This document shows, in pieces, positions 1-6,609 of a stretch of 9,271 nt of DNA. The DNA lies in NCBI GenBank assembly GCA_003242525.1, contig QGUU01000069.1:1-9271 (forward strand). Reading direction: 5' to 3'. How positions within the stretch are numbered: position 1 is the stretch's first letter; the number at the start of each line of letters is the position of its first letter. A program made the position numbers and the translations under genes. This DNA is from Pseudomonadota bacterium (GTDB lineage Bacteria; Pseudomonadota; Alphaproteobacteria; Rhizobiales; Rhizobiaceae). Under the pieces are notes generated by a model. That model ran no database searches. It worked only from the letters and a program-made list of their open reading frames with translations, and was not told the origin of the DNA.

Positions 1-569
1 CGTTCGGGCATTGTCATATCCGGATCGCGCATGATCGCGCCCACCACCGGCAGGCCGAGTGCCTCGACGGCCTCGCTGCACAGGCGACGGTGCCGTTCAC
101 TGCCCAACCGGTTGAGGATCACGCCCGCAATGCGCACGGCCGGGTCGTAGGTAGCAAAACCTTTGGCGACGGCAGCGGCGGTCGTGGATTGGCCGGAGAC
201 ATCAAGCACCAGCAAGGCAGGTATGCCATAGAGCCGCGCAAGATCGGCACCCGCGCCGGTCCGCCCGGCTCCGGCAGGTATGCCGTCAAACAGGCCCATG
301 GCGCTTTCCACGACGATGAACTCCGCATCGCGCGCTGCCTTGTCCGCCAGGGCGCCGAGGAGGGCAGGTGGCATGGCCCAGGAGTCTAGATTGACGCCGG
401 GCAACCCCGTGGCGGCTTCATGAAAGCCGGGGTCGATATAGTCCGGGCCCGACTTGGCGCCGCGCACGCGCACGCCGCGTCGCGCCATCGCCCGCAGCAG
501 GCCGATGGTCACGCTGGTCTTGCCCGAGCCGGAGCGGGGCGCGCCGATCAAGATGGCGCGCGCGGTCAT
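1..569 (-). CDS. cobB: Hydrogenobyrinic acid a,c-diamide synthase, N-terminal part (runs off left edge)
   Basis: Glutamine- and ATP-dependent amidation of the a and c side chains of hydrogenobyrinic acid, the step before cobalt insertion in the aerobic pathway; cytoplasmic. I translated the reverse strand by hand: the frame is open from an ATG at 569 to the window edge and gives 189 residues. Visible are a P-loop (GAPRSGSGKT, residues 9-18), the SGPDYIDPGFH stretch (40-50), NLDSWAM (60-66), ESAMGLFDG (88-96) and LDVSGQS (122-128), all in the order expected for the ATP-binding domain of the CobB/CbiA family. Family members are usually about 430-460 residues, so the C-terminal glutaminase domain lies outside the window. 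The start shares ATGA with the cobA stop, so translation is probably coupled; the Shine-Dalgarno sequence is weak. CobQ also has a related domain, but position and motifs favour CobB. Confidence 0.95.
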   Translation of the reverse strand, partial: MTARAILIGAPRSGSGKTSVTIGLLRAMARRGVRVRGAKSGPDYIDPGFHEAATGLPGVNLDSWAMPPALLGALADKAARDAEFIVVESAMGLFDGIPAGAGRTGAGADLARLYGIPALLVLDVSGQSTTAAAVAKGFATYDPAVRIAGVILNRLGSERHRRLCSEAVEALGLPVVGAIMRDPDMTMPE

Positions 570-1351
570 GCCGGACTGTCCATCTTCTCGCGCAGCGCCA
601 CGATGTGGCCGACGACAATGAGGGCGGGGGAGGAGACATTTTCGCGCGCCGCAACTGCAACCAGCGTGCCCAGGGTGGCGACGATGGTGCGCTCCTGCGG
701 CAGGGTCGCATTCTCGATCAATGCGGCCGGCGTGTCGCGGGGCAGGCCACCGGCCATGAGGTCGGCTACCGTTTCGGCCATATGGGTCAAGCCCATGTAG
801 ATAATGAGCGGATGCCCGGTTCGGGCAAGCGCGCCCCAGTCCGGCCGGTCGTCGGAGACAGCGGCAAAGCCGGTTGCGAGGATCAGCGCACCGTTCACCC
901 CGCGCATGGTGAGCGGAATTCCGGCAGATGCCAGCCCGCCGAAGGCCGAGGTGACGCCAGGGAGAACACGGTAGGGGATGCCGTTCTCCACAAGCGCGAG
1001 CGCTTCTTCGCCTCCGCGTGCAAAGACGGTGGGGTGCCCGCCTTTCAGCCGCACAACCTTGCGGCCCTCCCGGGCCAGCCTGACGAGCAAGGCGTTGATG
1101 TCCGCCTGGGGGATGGACAGGCGCCCGCCGCGCTTGCCGACGAAGAATTTTTCAGCCTGGGCAGCCACGGCCACGATCTCGGCCGAGACGAGCGCATCGT
1201 GCACCAGCGCGTCAGCCTCGGTGAGCGCGGCCAAAGCCTCCAGCGTGAGAAGGCCGGGATCGCCGGGCCCCGCGCCGACAAGCCAAACATGCCCGGCCTG
1301 AAGGCGGGGCTTGTGGGCGAGCAGTTGCGCCATACTATTGGGGAGCGTCAT
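566..1351 (-). CDS. cobA: Uroporphyrinogen-III C-methyltransferase (SUMT)
   Basis: Uses two S-adenosylmethionine (SAM) molecules to methylate C2 and C7 of uroporphyrinogen III, giving precorrin-2, the entry point of the corrin branch. The 261-residue protein is a single SUMT domain with no CysG-type dehydrogenase part. Visible are the SAM-binding loop [13 protein letters not shown] (25-37), [19 protein letters not shown] (71-89), FARGGEE (110-116) and PGVTSAFGG (131-139). The start at 1351 overlaps the cobM stop as ATGA, with AGGGGG just upstream; Met7 is an alternative start. Three positions depart from the usual SUMT motifs: GGDP reads GGHP (His106), THR reads TMR (Met149) and TGH reads TGF (Phe162). 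Arg112, Glu115 and Arg150 are kept; as I recall, their counterparts in NirE act in substrate binding and catalysis. Context and the remaining motifs make SUMT the best call, but activity could be altered. Confidence 0.9.
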   Translation of the reverse strand: MTLPNSMAQLLAHKPRLQAGHVWLVGAGPGDPGLLTLEALAALTEADALVHDALVSAEIVAVAAQAEKFFVGKRGGRLSIPQADINALLVRLAREGRKVVRLKGGHPTVFARGGEEALALVENGIPYRVLPGVTSAFGGLASAGIPLTMRGVNGALILATGFAAVSDDRPDWGALARTGHPLIIYMGLTHMAETVADLMAGGLPRDTPAALIENATLPQERTIVATLGTLVAVAARENVSSPALIVVGHIVALREKMDSPA

Positions 1352-2106
1352 TGGCGCCCCCTAAATCGGCGCTGGTAATAGGCGTCATAGAGCGAACTCT
1401 CCGAGAACCCCTCTGCAGCCAGAGATCGGCCAACGAAAATGATCGCCGTTCGCTCGACCGGCGTTTCGGCAAACCTTTCGGCAATTGTGCCGAGCGTGCC
1501 GGTGATGATTCGCTCGTCGGGCCAGGATGCGCGAAAGACGATTGCCACCGGACAGTCCGGGCCATAGAGCGGCGTCAGTTCGGCGACAATCTGGTCCAGC
1601 GCATGAATCGCAAGATGGATGGCGAGGGTGGTGCCGGTCCGGCCAAAATTTGCGAGTGTCTCTGCGGAGGGCATCTTCGATGCCCGGCCTGAAACGCGCG
1701 TCAGCACCAGGCTTTGCGCCAATTCGGGAATCGTCAGTTCGCGCCGCAGGGCGGCTGCGGCAGCGGCGAAGGCCGGGACGCCCGGTGTCAGCGTATAGGG
1801 TATGCCGTGCTTCTCCAGCCTGCGGATTTGCTCGGCGACGGCGCTCCATACCGAAAGATCGCCCGAATGCAGCCGCGCCACGTCCTGTCCGGCCTTGTGA
1901 GCGGCCACATATTCGGCTTCGATCTCGTCGAGAGACAACGGCGCCGTATCGACCAGGCGTGTTCCTGGCGCGCAATGCGACAGGATTTCGGGGGCGACGA
2001 TGGATCCGGCATAGAGGCAGACCGGACATTGCCCAAGAAGGCTCGCGCCGCGCAGCGTGATGAGGTCGGCTGCACCCGGACCGGCTCCTATGAAGTGCAC
2101 GGTCAT
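1348..2106 (-). CDS. cobM: Precorrin-4 C11-methyltransferase
   Basis: Transfers a methyl group from SAM to C11 of precorrin-4, giving precorrin-5. At 252 residues it has normal family length. The tetrapyrrole methylase fold is marked by [16 protein letters not shown] (5-20), LYAGS (31-35), SGDLSVW (81-87, the CobM form of the family's GDP loop), TPGVPAF (107-113), ELTIPELAQ (123-131) and TRVSGR (136-141). The ATG at 2106 overlaps the cobE stop as ATGA and has a good Shine-Dalgarno sequence (AGGAG, 7 bases upstream). Its own stop overlaps the cobA start in the same way. The anaerobic counterpart CbiF is close in sequence, but the oxygen-dependent CobG upstream and the aerobic gene set make CobM the right name. 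Confidence 0.96.
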   Translation of the reverse strand: MTVHFIGAGPGAADLITLRGASLLGQCPVCLYAGSIVAPEILSHCAPGTRLVDTAPLSLDEIEAEYVAAHKAGQDVARLHSGDLSVWSAVAEQIRRLEKHGIPYTLTPGVPAFAAAAAALRRELTIPELAQSLVLTRVSGRASKMPSAETLANFGRTGTTLAIHLAIHALDQIVAELTPLYGPDCPVAIVFRASWPDERIITGTLGTIAERFAETPVERTAIIFVGRSLAAEGFSESSLYDAYYQRRFRGRQ

Positions 2107-2489
2107 GCAAAGTCTCCTGCAACGGCAATGGCGCAGGTGACCGGGCCTACCGCGACGCGCGGCCCGAGCAGCCGCGCCTGCTGCCCGGCAGCCGCCAATG
2201 CAGCTGTCTCGGACACGGAGGGGGTCCCTGCAATCGCCAGCGAAGGCTGGGAAAGCGTCAGTGCCCGCAGGGAAACGGCACGCAGGGCGGCGCCGTCTAC
2301 CAGGAGAAGCGGCAGGTTCAGCGCCTTGCCCGTAGCTGCAATCGCGTCTTCGGCGCGCTTGAAATGCGCTGTTGCGAGTGCCGACAGGGCCGCTGCCGAC
2401 AAGCCGTGCGTGTCCAGCGCCGTCTCGATCGCCGCGAGCACTTCTTCGGTCTTGACACCTTTGCGGCAGCCTATTCCTGCAACGATCAT
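2103..2489 (-). CDS. cobE: Cobalamin biosynthesis accessory protein CobE (CbiG C-terminal-like)
   Basis: A small protein of 128 residues matching the CobE family, which resembles the C-terminal domain of CbiG. Visible are the N-terminal AGIGCRKG motif (4-11), [14 protein letters not shown] (89-102) and a C-terminal VTCAIAVAG segment (117-125), all typical of the family. CobE is required for or assists corrin ring synthesis in the aerobic pathway, but its exact reaction is not firmly established as far as I know; binding of a pathway intermediate has been proposed. I chose the ATG at 2489 because it gives the same ATGA overlap with the upstream stop (cobL) seen at most other junctions and places the GIGCR motif right at the N-terminus; an ATG at 2507 would add six residues (MELDEA) and a 22-base overlap. 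It lies between cobL and cobM, both ring-methylation genes. Confidence 0.88.
   Translation of the reverse strand: MIVAGIGCRKGVKTEEVLAAIETALDTHGLSAAALSALATAHFKRAEDAIAATGKALNLPLLLVDGAALRAVSLRALTLSQPSLAIAGTPSVSETAALAAAGQQARLLGPRVAVGPVTCAIAVAGDFA
2114..2118 (-). promoter_or_regulatory. Shine-Dalgarno site of cobM
   Basis: Reads AGGAG on the minus strand, 7 bases before the cobM ATG, and lies inside the end of cobE. It supports the start at 2106 and shows that cobM need not depend solely on coupling to cobE translation. Confidence 0.75.
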
Positions 2490-3715
2490 GGCTTCATCCA
2501 GCTCCATTGGGTCACCGGCATCGCCGGCCGCCAGCCCTGCATGGTGCCGACCGGGGCGGCGCGCGAGACTGTGATGCGGGTGAGTTCACCGCCCAGTTGC
2601 GCCTCGCGGCCAATCAGAAGCGCTTCCATCTCCAGCGTCACGGCGTTGGCAACCAGCCTGCCGCCGGAGGGAAGCAGGTCGATGGCTGCATCGAGCACGC
2701 CATCATCCGTGCCGCCGCCGCCGATAAAGACCGCATCGGGAGTTTCCAGCCCCTTCAGTGCAGCAGGGGCAGACCCCTCGATCACGGCCAGCCCAGGTAC
2801 GCCGCAGGCGCTCGCATTGCGGCGAATGCGTGCTGCCCGCTCCGGGTTCGCTTCGACGGCAATGGAACGCAGCGACGGATGCGCCAGCATCCATTCAATG
2901 GAGACGGAACCTGAGCCTGCGCCGATATCCAGCAGGAGTTCATTGCGCCGTGGGGCCAGCGCCGAAAGCGTCAGCGCCCGTATCTCCCGCTTGGTCATCT
3001 GCCCGTCATGTTCGAAAAGGGTGTCCGCCATGCCGTTCGACAGGGGCAAGATACGCGCTTCACTCTCCGCTTCCACCTCCACCGCCAAAATGTTGAGCGG
3101 ATTGATGTTACTGAAGTTGAATGCGTTCGCTGGTGCGCTGCGGATTTGCTCGTGCGGCCCGCCGAGAGCTTCCAGCACGGTCAAGCGTGAGTTTCCGAAG
3201 CCGGTCCGTGCGAGGAGCGAGGCGACCGCGCCAGGCCCGCCGCCATCCGACGTCAGGGCTAGAATCCGTGCTCCGGAATGGAGCAGCGGGCGGATCAGGT
3301 CGATGGAGCGCCCATGGAGGGAGACCATCTCGATCCCCTGGAGGGGCCAGCCGAGTCGGGACGCGGCGAGGGAGAAGGATGACGGCGCGGGAATCACTTT
3401 CATTTGGACGATCGGGATCTTCCGCGAAAGTGTCACGCCAATGCCGTGAAAGAATGGATCGCCGGAGGCAAGCACGCAGACCTTGCGGCCGCGCAGCGCC
3501 AGCACCTCTCGCACCGTGTTGTCGAATGGGGTGGGCCAGGGGCGTCTCTCACCGGAAATCATCGGACCTGCAAGCGCAAGGTGGCGCTGCCCGCCAAAGA
3601 CGAACTCCGCCTCGGCGATGCCTCGCTTGGCCTCGTCACCCAATCCGGCTAAACCGTCTTCGCCGATGCCGATAATCGTAAGCCAGGGCATAAGGGCATT
3701 GCTATCAGCGGGCAT
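2486..3715 (-). CDS. cobL: Precorrin-6Y C5,15-methyltransferase (decarboxylating), CbiE-CbiT fusion
   Basis: Methylates C5 and C15 of the dihydro-precorrin made by CobK and removes the acetate carboxyl on C12, giving precorrin-8X. The 409-residue length and two domains fit CobL. Residues about 10-215 form a CbiE-like tetrapyrrole methylase ([13 protein letters not shown] 14-26, ASGDPFFHG 83-91, [16 protein letters not shown] 109-124, SLHGR 132-136). Residues about 235-400 form a CbiT-like Rossmann methyltransferase with SAM motif [14 protein letters not shown] (263-276) and IGGGGTDDG (331-339). The ATG at 3715 overlaps the start of divergent cobK; a second Met nine codons in (start at 3691) would also fit, and neither has a strong ribosome site. 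The stop overlaps the cobE ATG. Since cobK, upstream, runs the other way, cobL is transcribed either by read-through from cobJ antisense to cobK or from a promoter inside cobK. Confidence 0.96.
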   Translation of the reverse strand: MPADSNALMPWLTIIGIGEDGLAGLGDEAKRGIAEAEFVFGGQRHLALAGPMISGERRPWPTPFDNTVREVLALRGRKVCVLASGDPFFHGIGVTLSRKIPIVQMKVIPAPSSFSLAASRLGWPLQGIEMVSLHGRSIDLIRPLLHSGARILALTSDGGGPGAVASLLARTGFGNSRLTVLEALGGPHEQIRSAPANAFNFSNINPLNILAVEVEAESEARILPLSNGMADTLFEHDGQMTKREIRALTLSALAPRRNELLLDIGAGSGSVSIEWMLAHPSLRSIAVEANPERAARIRRNASACGVPGLAVIEGSAPAALKGLETPDAVFIGGGGTDDGVLDAAIDLLPSGGRLVANAVTLEMEALLIGREAQLGGELTRITVSRAAPVGTMQGWRPAMPVTQWSWMKP

Positions 3716-3716
3716 G
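3713..3716. other. Shared start-codon palindrome of divergent cobK and cobL
   Basis: CATG at this position supplies ATG on both strands: the cobL start on minus (3715-3713) and the first possible cobK start on plus (3714-3716). If both are used, the two divergent genes overlap by two bases and share no intergenic promoter region. Using the alternative starts (cobL 3691, cobK 3717) would leave only about 25 bases between them, still too short for two ordinary promoters. Confidence 0.6.
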
Positions 3717-4469
3717 ATGACCCATCACATCCTGATCCTGGGCGGTACGGCGGAAGCGCGACAGATTGCTGCGGCGATAAACGAACGGCGCGATTGCAAT
3801 GTCGTGCTTTCCCTTGCCGGCCGGACCGAGACTCCCGTCGCGCAGGGCGTGCCGGTACGTAGCGGTGGTTTTGGCGGGCCGGCCGGTCTGGGTGCCTGGC
3901 TGCGCGACAATGCGGTTTCCCTGCTGATCGACGCGACCCATCCTTATGCCGCACGCATTTCCGCCAATGCCGCGGCTGCCGCTCGCGAGACGGGCGTGCC
4001 CCTCCTTGCGCTGCGGCGCCCGGGCTGGGAGCGGGTAGCCGGTGACCAGTGGAGGGAGGTGGACGATGTCGCGTCGGCCGTTCATGCGTTGGGAAGCAGC
4101 CCGCGCCGTGTCTTTCTGAGCCTCGGCCGGCAGGAAATCCACGCCTTCGAGGCTGCGCCGCAACACCATTATCTGGTCCGTTCCGTGGATCCGGTTGAAC
4201 CGCCCCTCGCTGTTCCACAAGCCGAAATGCTGCTGGCCCGCGGTCCGTTCGAGGCTAGTGCCGAATTGGCGTTGCTGCGGCGCCATGGCATTGATGCCGT
4301 GGTCACGAAAAACAGCGGCGGCACAGCAACCTACGGCAAGATCGCGGCAGCCCGCGCCCTCGGAATCGAGGTGGTCATGATACGCCGCCCGAAGCTGCCT
4401 GACGTACCGTCGGCCTGCACGGTCCAGGAGCTGCTTGATGCGGTCAGTCACCGGCTGGGCCCCGTGTAG
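3714..4469 (+). CDS. cobK: Precorrin-6A reductase
   Basis: NADPH-dependent reduction of the macrocycle of precorrin-6A to the dihydro form used by CobL. The protein has 251 residues, near the family norm. Visible are the N-terminal HILILGGTAEARQIA (5-19), LIDATHPYAARIS (71-83), FLSLGRQEIHAF (134-145), ARGPF (175-179) and TKNSGGTATYGKIAAARALGI (start 198), the signature of CobK/CbiJ. It is the only plus-strand gene in the window. Two adjacent ATGs (3714 and 3717) are possible starts, and neither has a clear Shine-Dalgarno sequence; the frame is open farther upstream, but that part is antisense to cobL and lacks family similarity. The 3' end overlaps the 3' end of cobJ by 22 bases. Its promoter would have to lie inside cobL; I saw no convincing -35/-10 pair there. 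Confidence 0.95.
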   Translation: MMTHHILILGGTAEARQIAAAINERRDCNVVLSLAGRTETPVAQGVPVRSGGFGGPAGLGAWLRDNAVSLLIDATHPYAARISANAAAAARETGVPLLALRRPGWERVAGDQWREVDDVASAVHALGSSPRRVFLSLGRQEIHAFEAAPQHHYLVRSVDPVEPPLAVPQAEMLLARGPFEASAELALLRRHGIDAVVTKNSGGTATYGKIAAARALGIEVVMIRRPKLPDVPSACTVQELLDAVSHRLGPV

Positions 4470-5212
4470 GATCGCGGCGTATAGACCAGCGGCGGCTTTC
4501 CGCTGCGCCTGACAAGGCGGGTCTCGGACGAGCCGACGATGATGCACGTTGCCATGTCGGCCATTTCGGGCCGGGCATCGGAGAGCGAGCAAATAGCCAT
4601 CCTTTCGTCCGGCCGCCCGGCAGCGCGCCCAAAGATGACAGGCGTGGTCTCCGGCAGCACCGTGCGGAGGCGCTCCAGGGCGCGGCCAAGCTGCCACGGG
4701 CGGGCCCTGGAAATAGGATTGTAGAGTGCGATGACGAAACCCGCGGCAGCGGCGGCGTGCAGGCGCGTCTCGATCACCTCCCATGGCTTGAGATTGTCGG
4801 ACAGCGAGACGGCGCAGAAATCGTGGCCAAGCGGCGCCCCGATACGCGCTGCAACGGCCAGCATGGCGGTAATTCCGGGCACGATGGTCAGGTCCAGGGC
4901 GCGCCATTCCTCTGGTCCGCTCTCAATGGCCTCGCATACGGCGGCCGCCATGGCGAACACGCCGGGATCGCCCCCCGAGACGACAGCGACGCGGTGTCCT
5001 GCCGCAGCCTTTTCCAGCGCCTCCTTGGCCCGTGCCAGCTCCTCGCGGTTGTCGGAGGCTATGGCGTGCTGGTCACTACGGAGGGCGAGTCGGTCGACAT
5101 AGGGCTTGTAGCCATAGAAGAACTGCGCATCAGCAACGGCGCGTCCAGCCTCGGGCGTGATCTGGTTGGTGCTGCCGGGGCCTAGCCCGATGATTGCCAG
5201 GCTTCCGCTCAC
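4448..5212 (-). CDS. cobJ: Precorrin-3B C17-methyltransferase
   Basis: Methylates C17 of precorrin-3B with ring contraction, giving precorrin-4. The 254-residue protein shows IIGLGPGSTNQITPEA (7-22), FFYGYKPYVDRL (31-42), VSGGDPGVFAMAA (78-90), VPGITAMLAVAARIGAPLGHD (from 111), SLSDNLKPW (136-144), ALYNPISRARPWQL (162-175) and VGSSETR (226-232), all typical of CobJ/CbiH. The start is a GTG whose last two bases form the cobI stop (GTGA), with GGGAG seven bases upstream. cobI ends there and the family N-terminus follows directly, so the GTG start is well supported. The gene is followed by inverted cobK, with which it shares 22 bases tail to tail. I see no terminator after it, so read-through across cobK is possible. 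Confidence 0.96.
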   Translation of the reverse strand: MSGSLAIIGLGPGSTNQITPEAGRAVADAQFFYGYKPYVDRLALRSDQHAIASDNREELARAKEALEKAAAGHRVAVVSGGDPGVFAMAAAVCEAIESGPEEWRALDLTIVPGITAMLAVAARIGAPLGHDFCAVSLSDNLKPWEVIETRLHAAAAAGFVIALYNPISRARPWQLGRALERLRTVLPETTPVIFGRAAGRPDERMAICSLSDARPEMADMATCIIVGSSETRLVRRSGKPPLVYTPRSYTGPSR

Positions 5213-5979
5213 AACACCGCTCCCGACGCTGAAACGGAGCCGGGGCGGCCGAGCCAGCCGGCAACCAGAATGAGGGAGAAATAGGGCGCCTGATCATCGC
5301 TCTTTGCGGCAAGGGGCATCGAGACGCTTTCCGCCATGGTGCCACGTTCGACATAGATTGCGCGCCCGATCTTGCCAGCACTTTCCAGTGCGCGGCGGAT
5401 TTTCGGCAGATTGCGGCCGACTTTCATGATGACGACCGCGTCGGCACCCGATATTCGACGCGCCAGCTCTTCCTCCGGCAGCGTTCCCGGAAGCACGGTG
5501 AGGATGTCGTCGCCCTGTACGATCGGTTGCCCGGTGGTCGACCAGCAGCCGGACATGGCCGTGACGCCGGGAATGACTTCCGTCGGAAAACGGTGGGCAA
5601 GTCGCACATGCAAGTGCATGTAGGAGCCATAGAATAGCGGATCGCCCTCGGACAGAACAGCCACGGTGCGACCTGCCGCGAGATGTGCCGCGACCCGTTC
5701 GGCCGACTCTTCGTAGAAGGCCAGGATCTGAGCCTTGTAATCGTCGTGGTTCTTGCTGATTTCGGTGGTGACCGGATAATGCAGCGGCAGTTCGGTGACG
5801 CCGGGCTTCATATGTCCGGCGACAATGGCGCGGGCGTTGCCATTGGCCTTCCGCTTGGCGAAATGGGCCACCACGTCGGCCTCCGCCAGCGCGCGAACGG
5901 CCTTGAGGGTCAGAAGCTCCGGGTCGCCCGGGCCGGTGCCGACGCCGATCAGGCGCCCTGTTTGCGCCATCGTGCTCAC
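5209..5979 (-). CDS. cobI: Precorrin-2 C20-methyltransferase
   Basis: Transfers a methyl group from SAM to C20 of precorrin-2, giving precorrin-3A. From the GTG start the protein has 256 residues. It shows RLIGVGTGPGDPELLTLKA (9-27), SEGDPLFYGSYMHLH (110-124), VIPGVTAMSGCWSTTGQPI (135-153), DILTVLPGTL (158-167), VGRNLPKIRRAL (187-198) and AIYVERGTM (207-215), the usual CobI/CbiL series. Two starts compete: GTG at 5979, which overlaps the cobH stop as GTGA and has GAGG eight bases upstream, and ATG at 5970, which leaves a 5-base gap. I chose the GTG because 4-base overlaps dominate in this operon; the choice changes only three residues. The frame extends upstream to 6057, but that part lies inside cobH and has no family similarity. 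It feeds its product to CobG, two genes upstream. Confidence 0.95.
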   Translation of the reverse strand: MSTMAQTGRLIGVGTGPGDPELLTLKAVRALAEADVVAHFAKRKANGNARAIVAGHMKPGVTELPLHYPVTTEISKNHDDYKAQILAFYEESAERVAAHLAAGRTVAVLSEGDPLFYGSYMHLHVRLAHRFPTEVIPGVTAMSGCWSTTGQPIVQGDDILTVLPGTLPEEELARRISGADAVVIMKVGRNLPKIRRALESAGKIGRAIYVERGTMAESVSMPLAAKSDDQAPYFSLILVAGWLGRPGSVSASGAVL

Positions 5980-6608
5980 AGTCCTGGCCTCGCCAGCGCG
6001 TTGACGGCTGCGGCCGTCATGGCCGAGCCGCCCAACCGGCCGCGTACCACGGCCCACGGCACGCCATGGGAATTTTCGACTAGCGCATCCTTGGATTCAG
6101 CGGCGCCCACGAAGCCCACCGGCATTCCGATGATGGCGGCCGGCCTTGGCGCGCCGTCACGCAGTTTTTCGAGCAGGTAGAACAGCGCAGTGGGGGCATT
6201 GCCAATTGCCACGACTGCACCGCCCATCCGCTCGCCCCACAGGTCTATGGCAGCGGCCGAGCGCGTATTGCCGATCCTGCTCGCTATTTCGGCAGTGCGG
6301 GGATCGCGCAGCGTGCAGATGACTTCGTTGCCAGCCGGCAGGCGGGCGCGCGTAACGCCATGAGCGACCATTTCGGCATCGCAGAAGATCGGCGCGCCGC
6401 CTTGCAGCGCAAAGCGTGCCGCACTGACGAAATCCGGCGAGAAGGCAAAACTGCCCGCAGCCTCTACCTGCCCGCAGGCATGTATCATGCGGACTGCGAT
6501 TTCGGCCTCGGCTTCGGAGAAGCGCGACAGGTCCGCCTCCGTGCGGATGATGGCGAAGGAGCGCTCGTAAATCGCAGTGCCGTCGCGGATATAATCGTAG
6601 GCAGACAT
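5976..6608 (-). CDS. cobH: Precorrin-8X methylmutase
   Basis: Moves the methyl group of precorrin-8X from C11 to C12, producing hydrogenobyrinic acid. The protein has 210 residues, the family's usual size. From the ATG at 6608 the histidine of RMIHACG falls at residue 43, the position of the catalytic His43 described for P. denitrificans CobH, which strongly supports this start over the upstream ATG at 6647 inside cobG. Other family features are PIFCDAEMVAHGV (from about 75), RSAAAIDLWGERMGGAVVAIG, AIGNAPTALFYLLE, IGMPVGFVGAAESK and VRGRLGGSAMTAAAVNAL near the C-terminus. The ATG begins one base after the cobG stop, with an AGGA ribosome site about five bases upstream that lies inside the end of cobG. 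The stop overlaps the likely GTG start of cobI. Confidence 0.96.
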   Translation of the reverse strand: MSAYDYIRDGTAIYERSFAIIRTEADLSRFSEAEAEIAVRMIHACGQVEAAGSFAFSPDFVSAARFALQGGAPIFCDAEMVAHGVTRARLPAGNEVICTLRDPRTAEIASRIGNTRSAAAIDLWGERMGGAVVAIGNAPTALFYLLEKLRDGAPRPAAIIGMPVGFVGAAESKDALVENSHGVPWAVVRGRLGGSAMTAAAVNALARPGL

Positions 6609-6609
6609 C

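Noticed and set aside
605..1378. A 257-codon plus-strand open frame opposite cobA
   Set aside because: It mirrors cobA, has no family motifs, and the minus frame has clear SUMT signatures.
2364..3449. A 361-codon open frame on the plus strand opposite cobL and cobE
   Set aside because: It is antisense to well-supported genes, has low-complexity Arg/Ser/Ala-rich content and no recognisable motif; long antisense frames are expected in GC-rich coding DNA.
3483..3713. Upstream extension of cobK on the plus strand
   Set aside because: The extra 77 residues are antisense to cobL and unlike any CobK N-terminus; HILILGGTAEAR right after the ATGs at 3714 and 3717 is the normal protein start.
3705..4907. 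A 400-codon minus-strand open frame opposite cobK and partly inside cobJ
   Set aside because: It is Arg- and Ala-rich without motifs, while cobK and cobJ in the other frames match their families across their full length.
5980..6057. N-terminal extension of cobI inside cobH
   Set aside because: The added residues have no similarity to the CobI N-terminus and would give a deep overlap; GTG 5979 or ATG 5970 fit the family.
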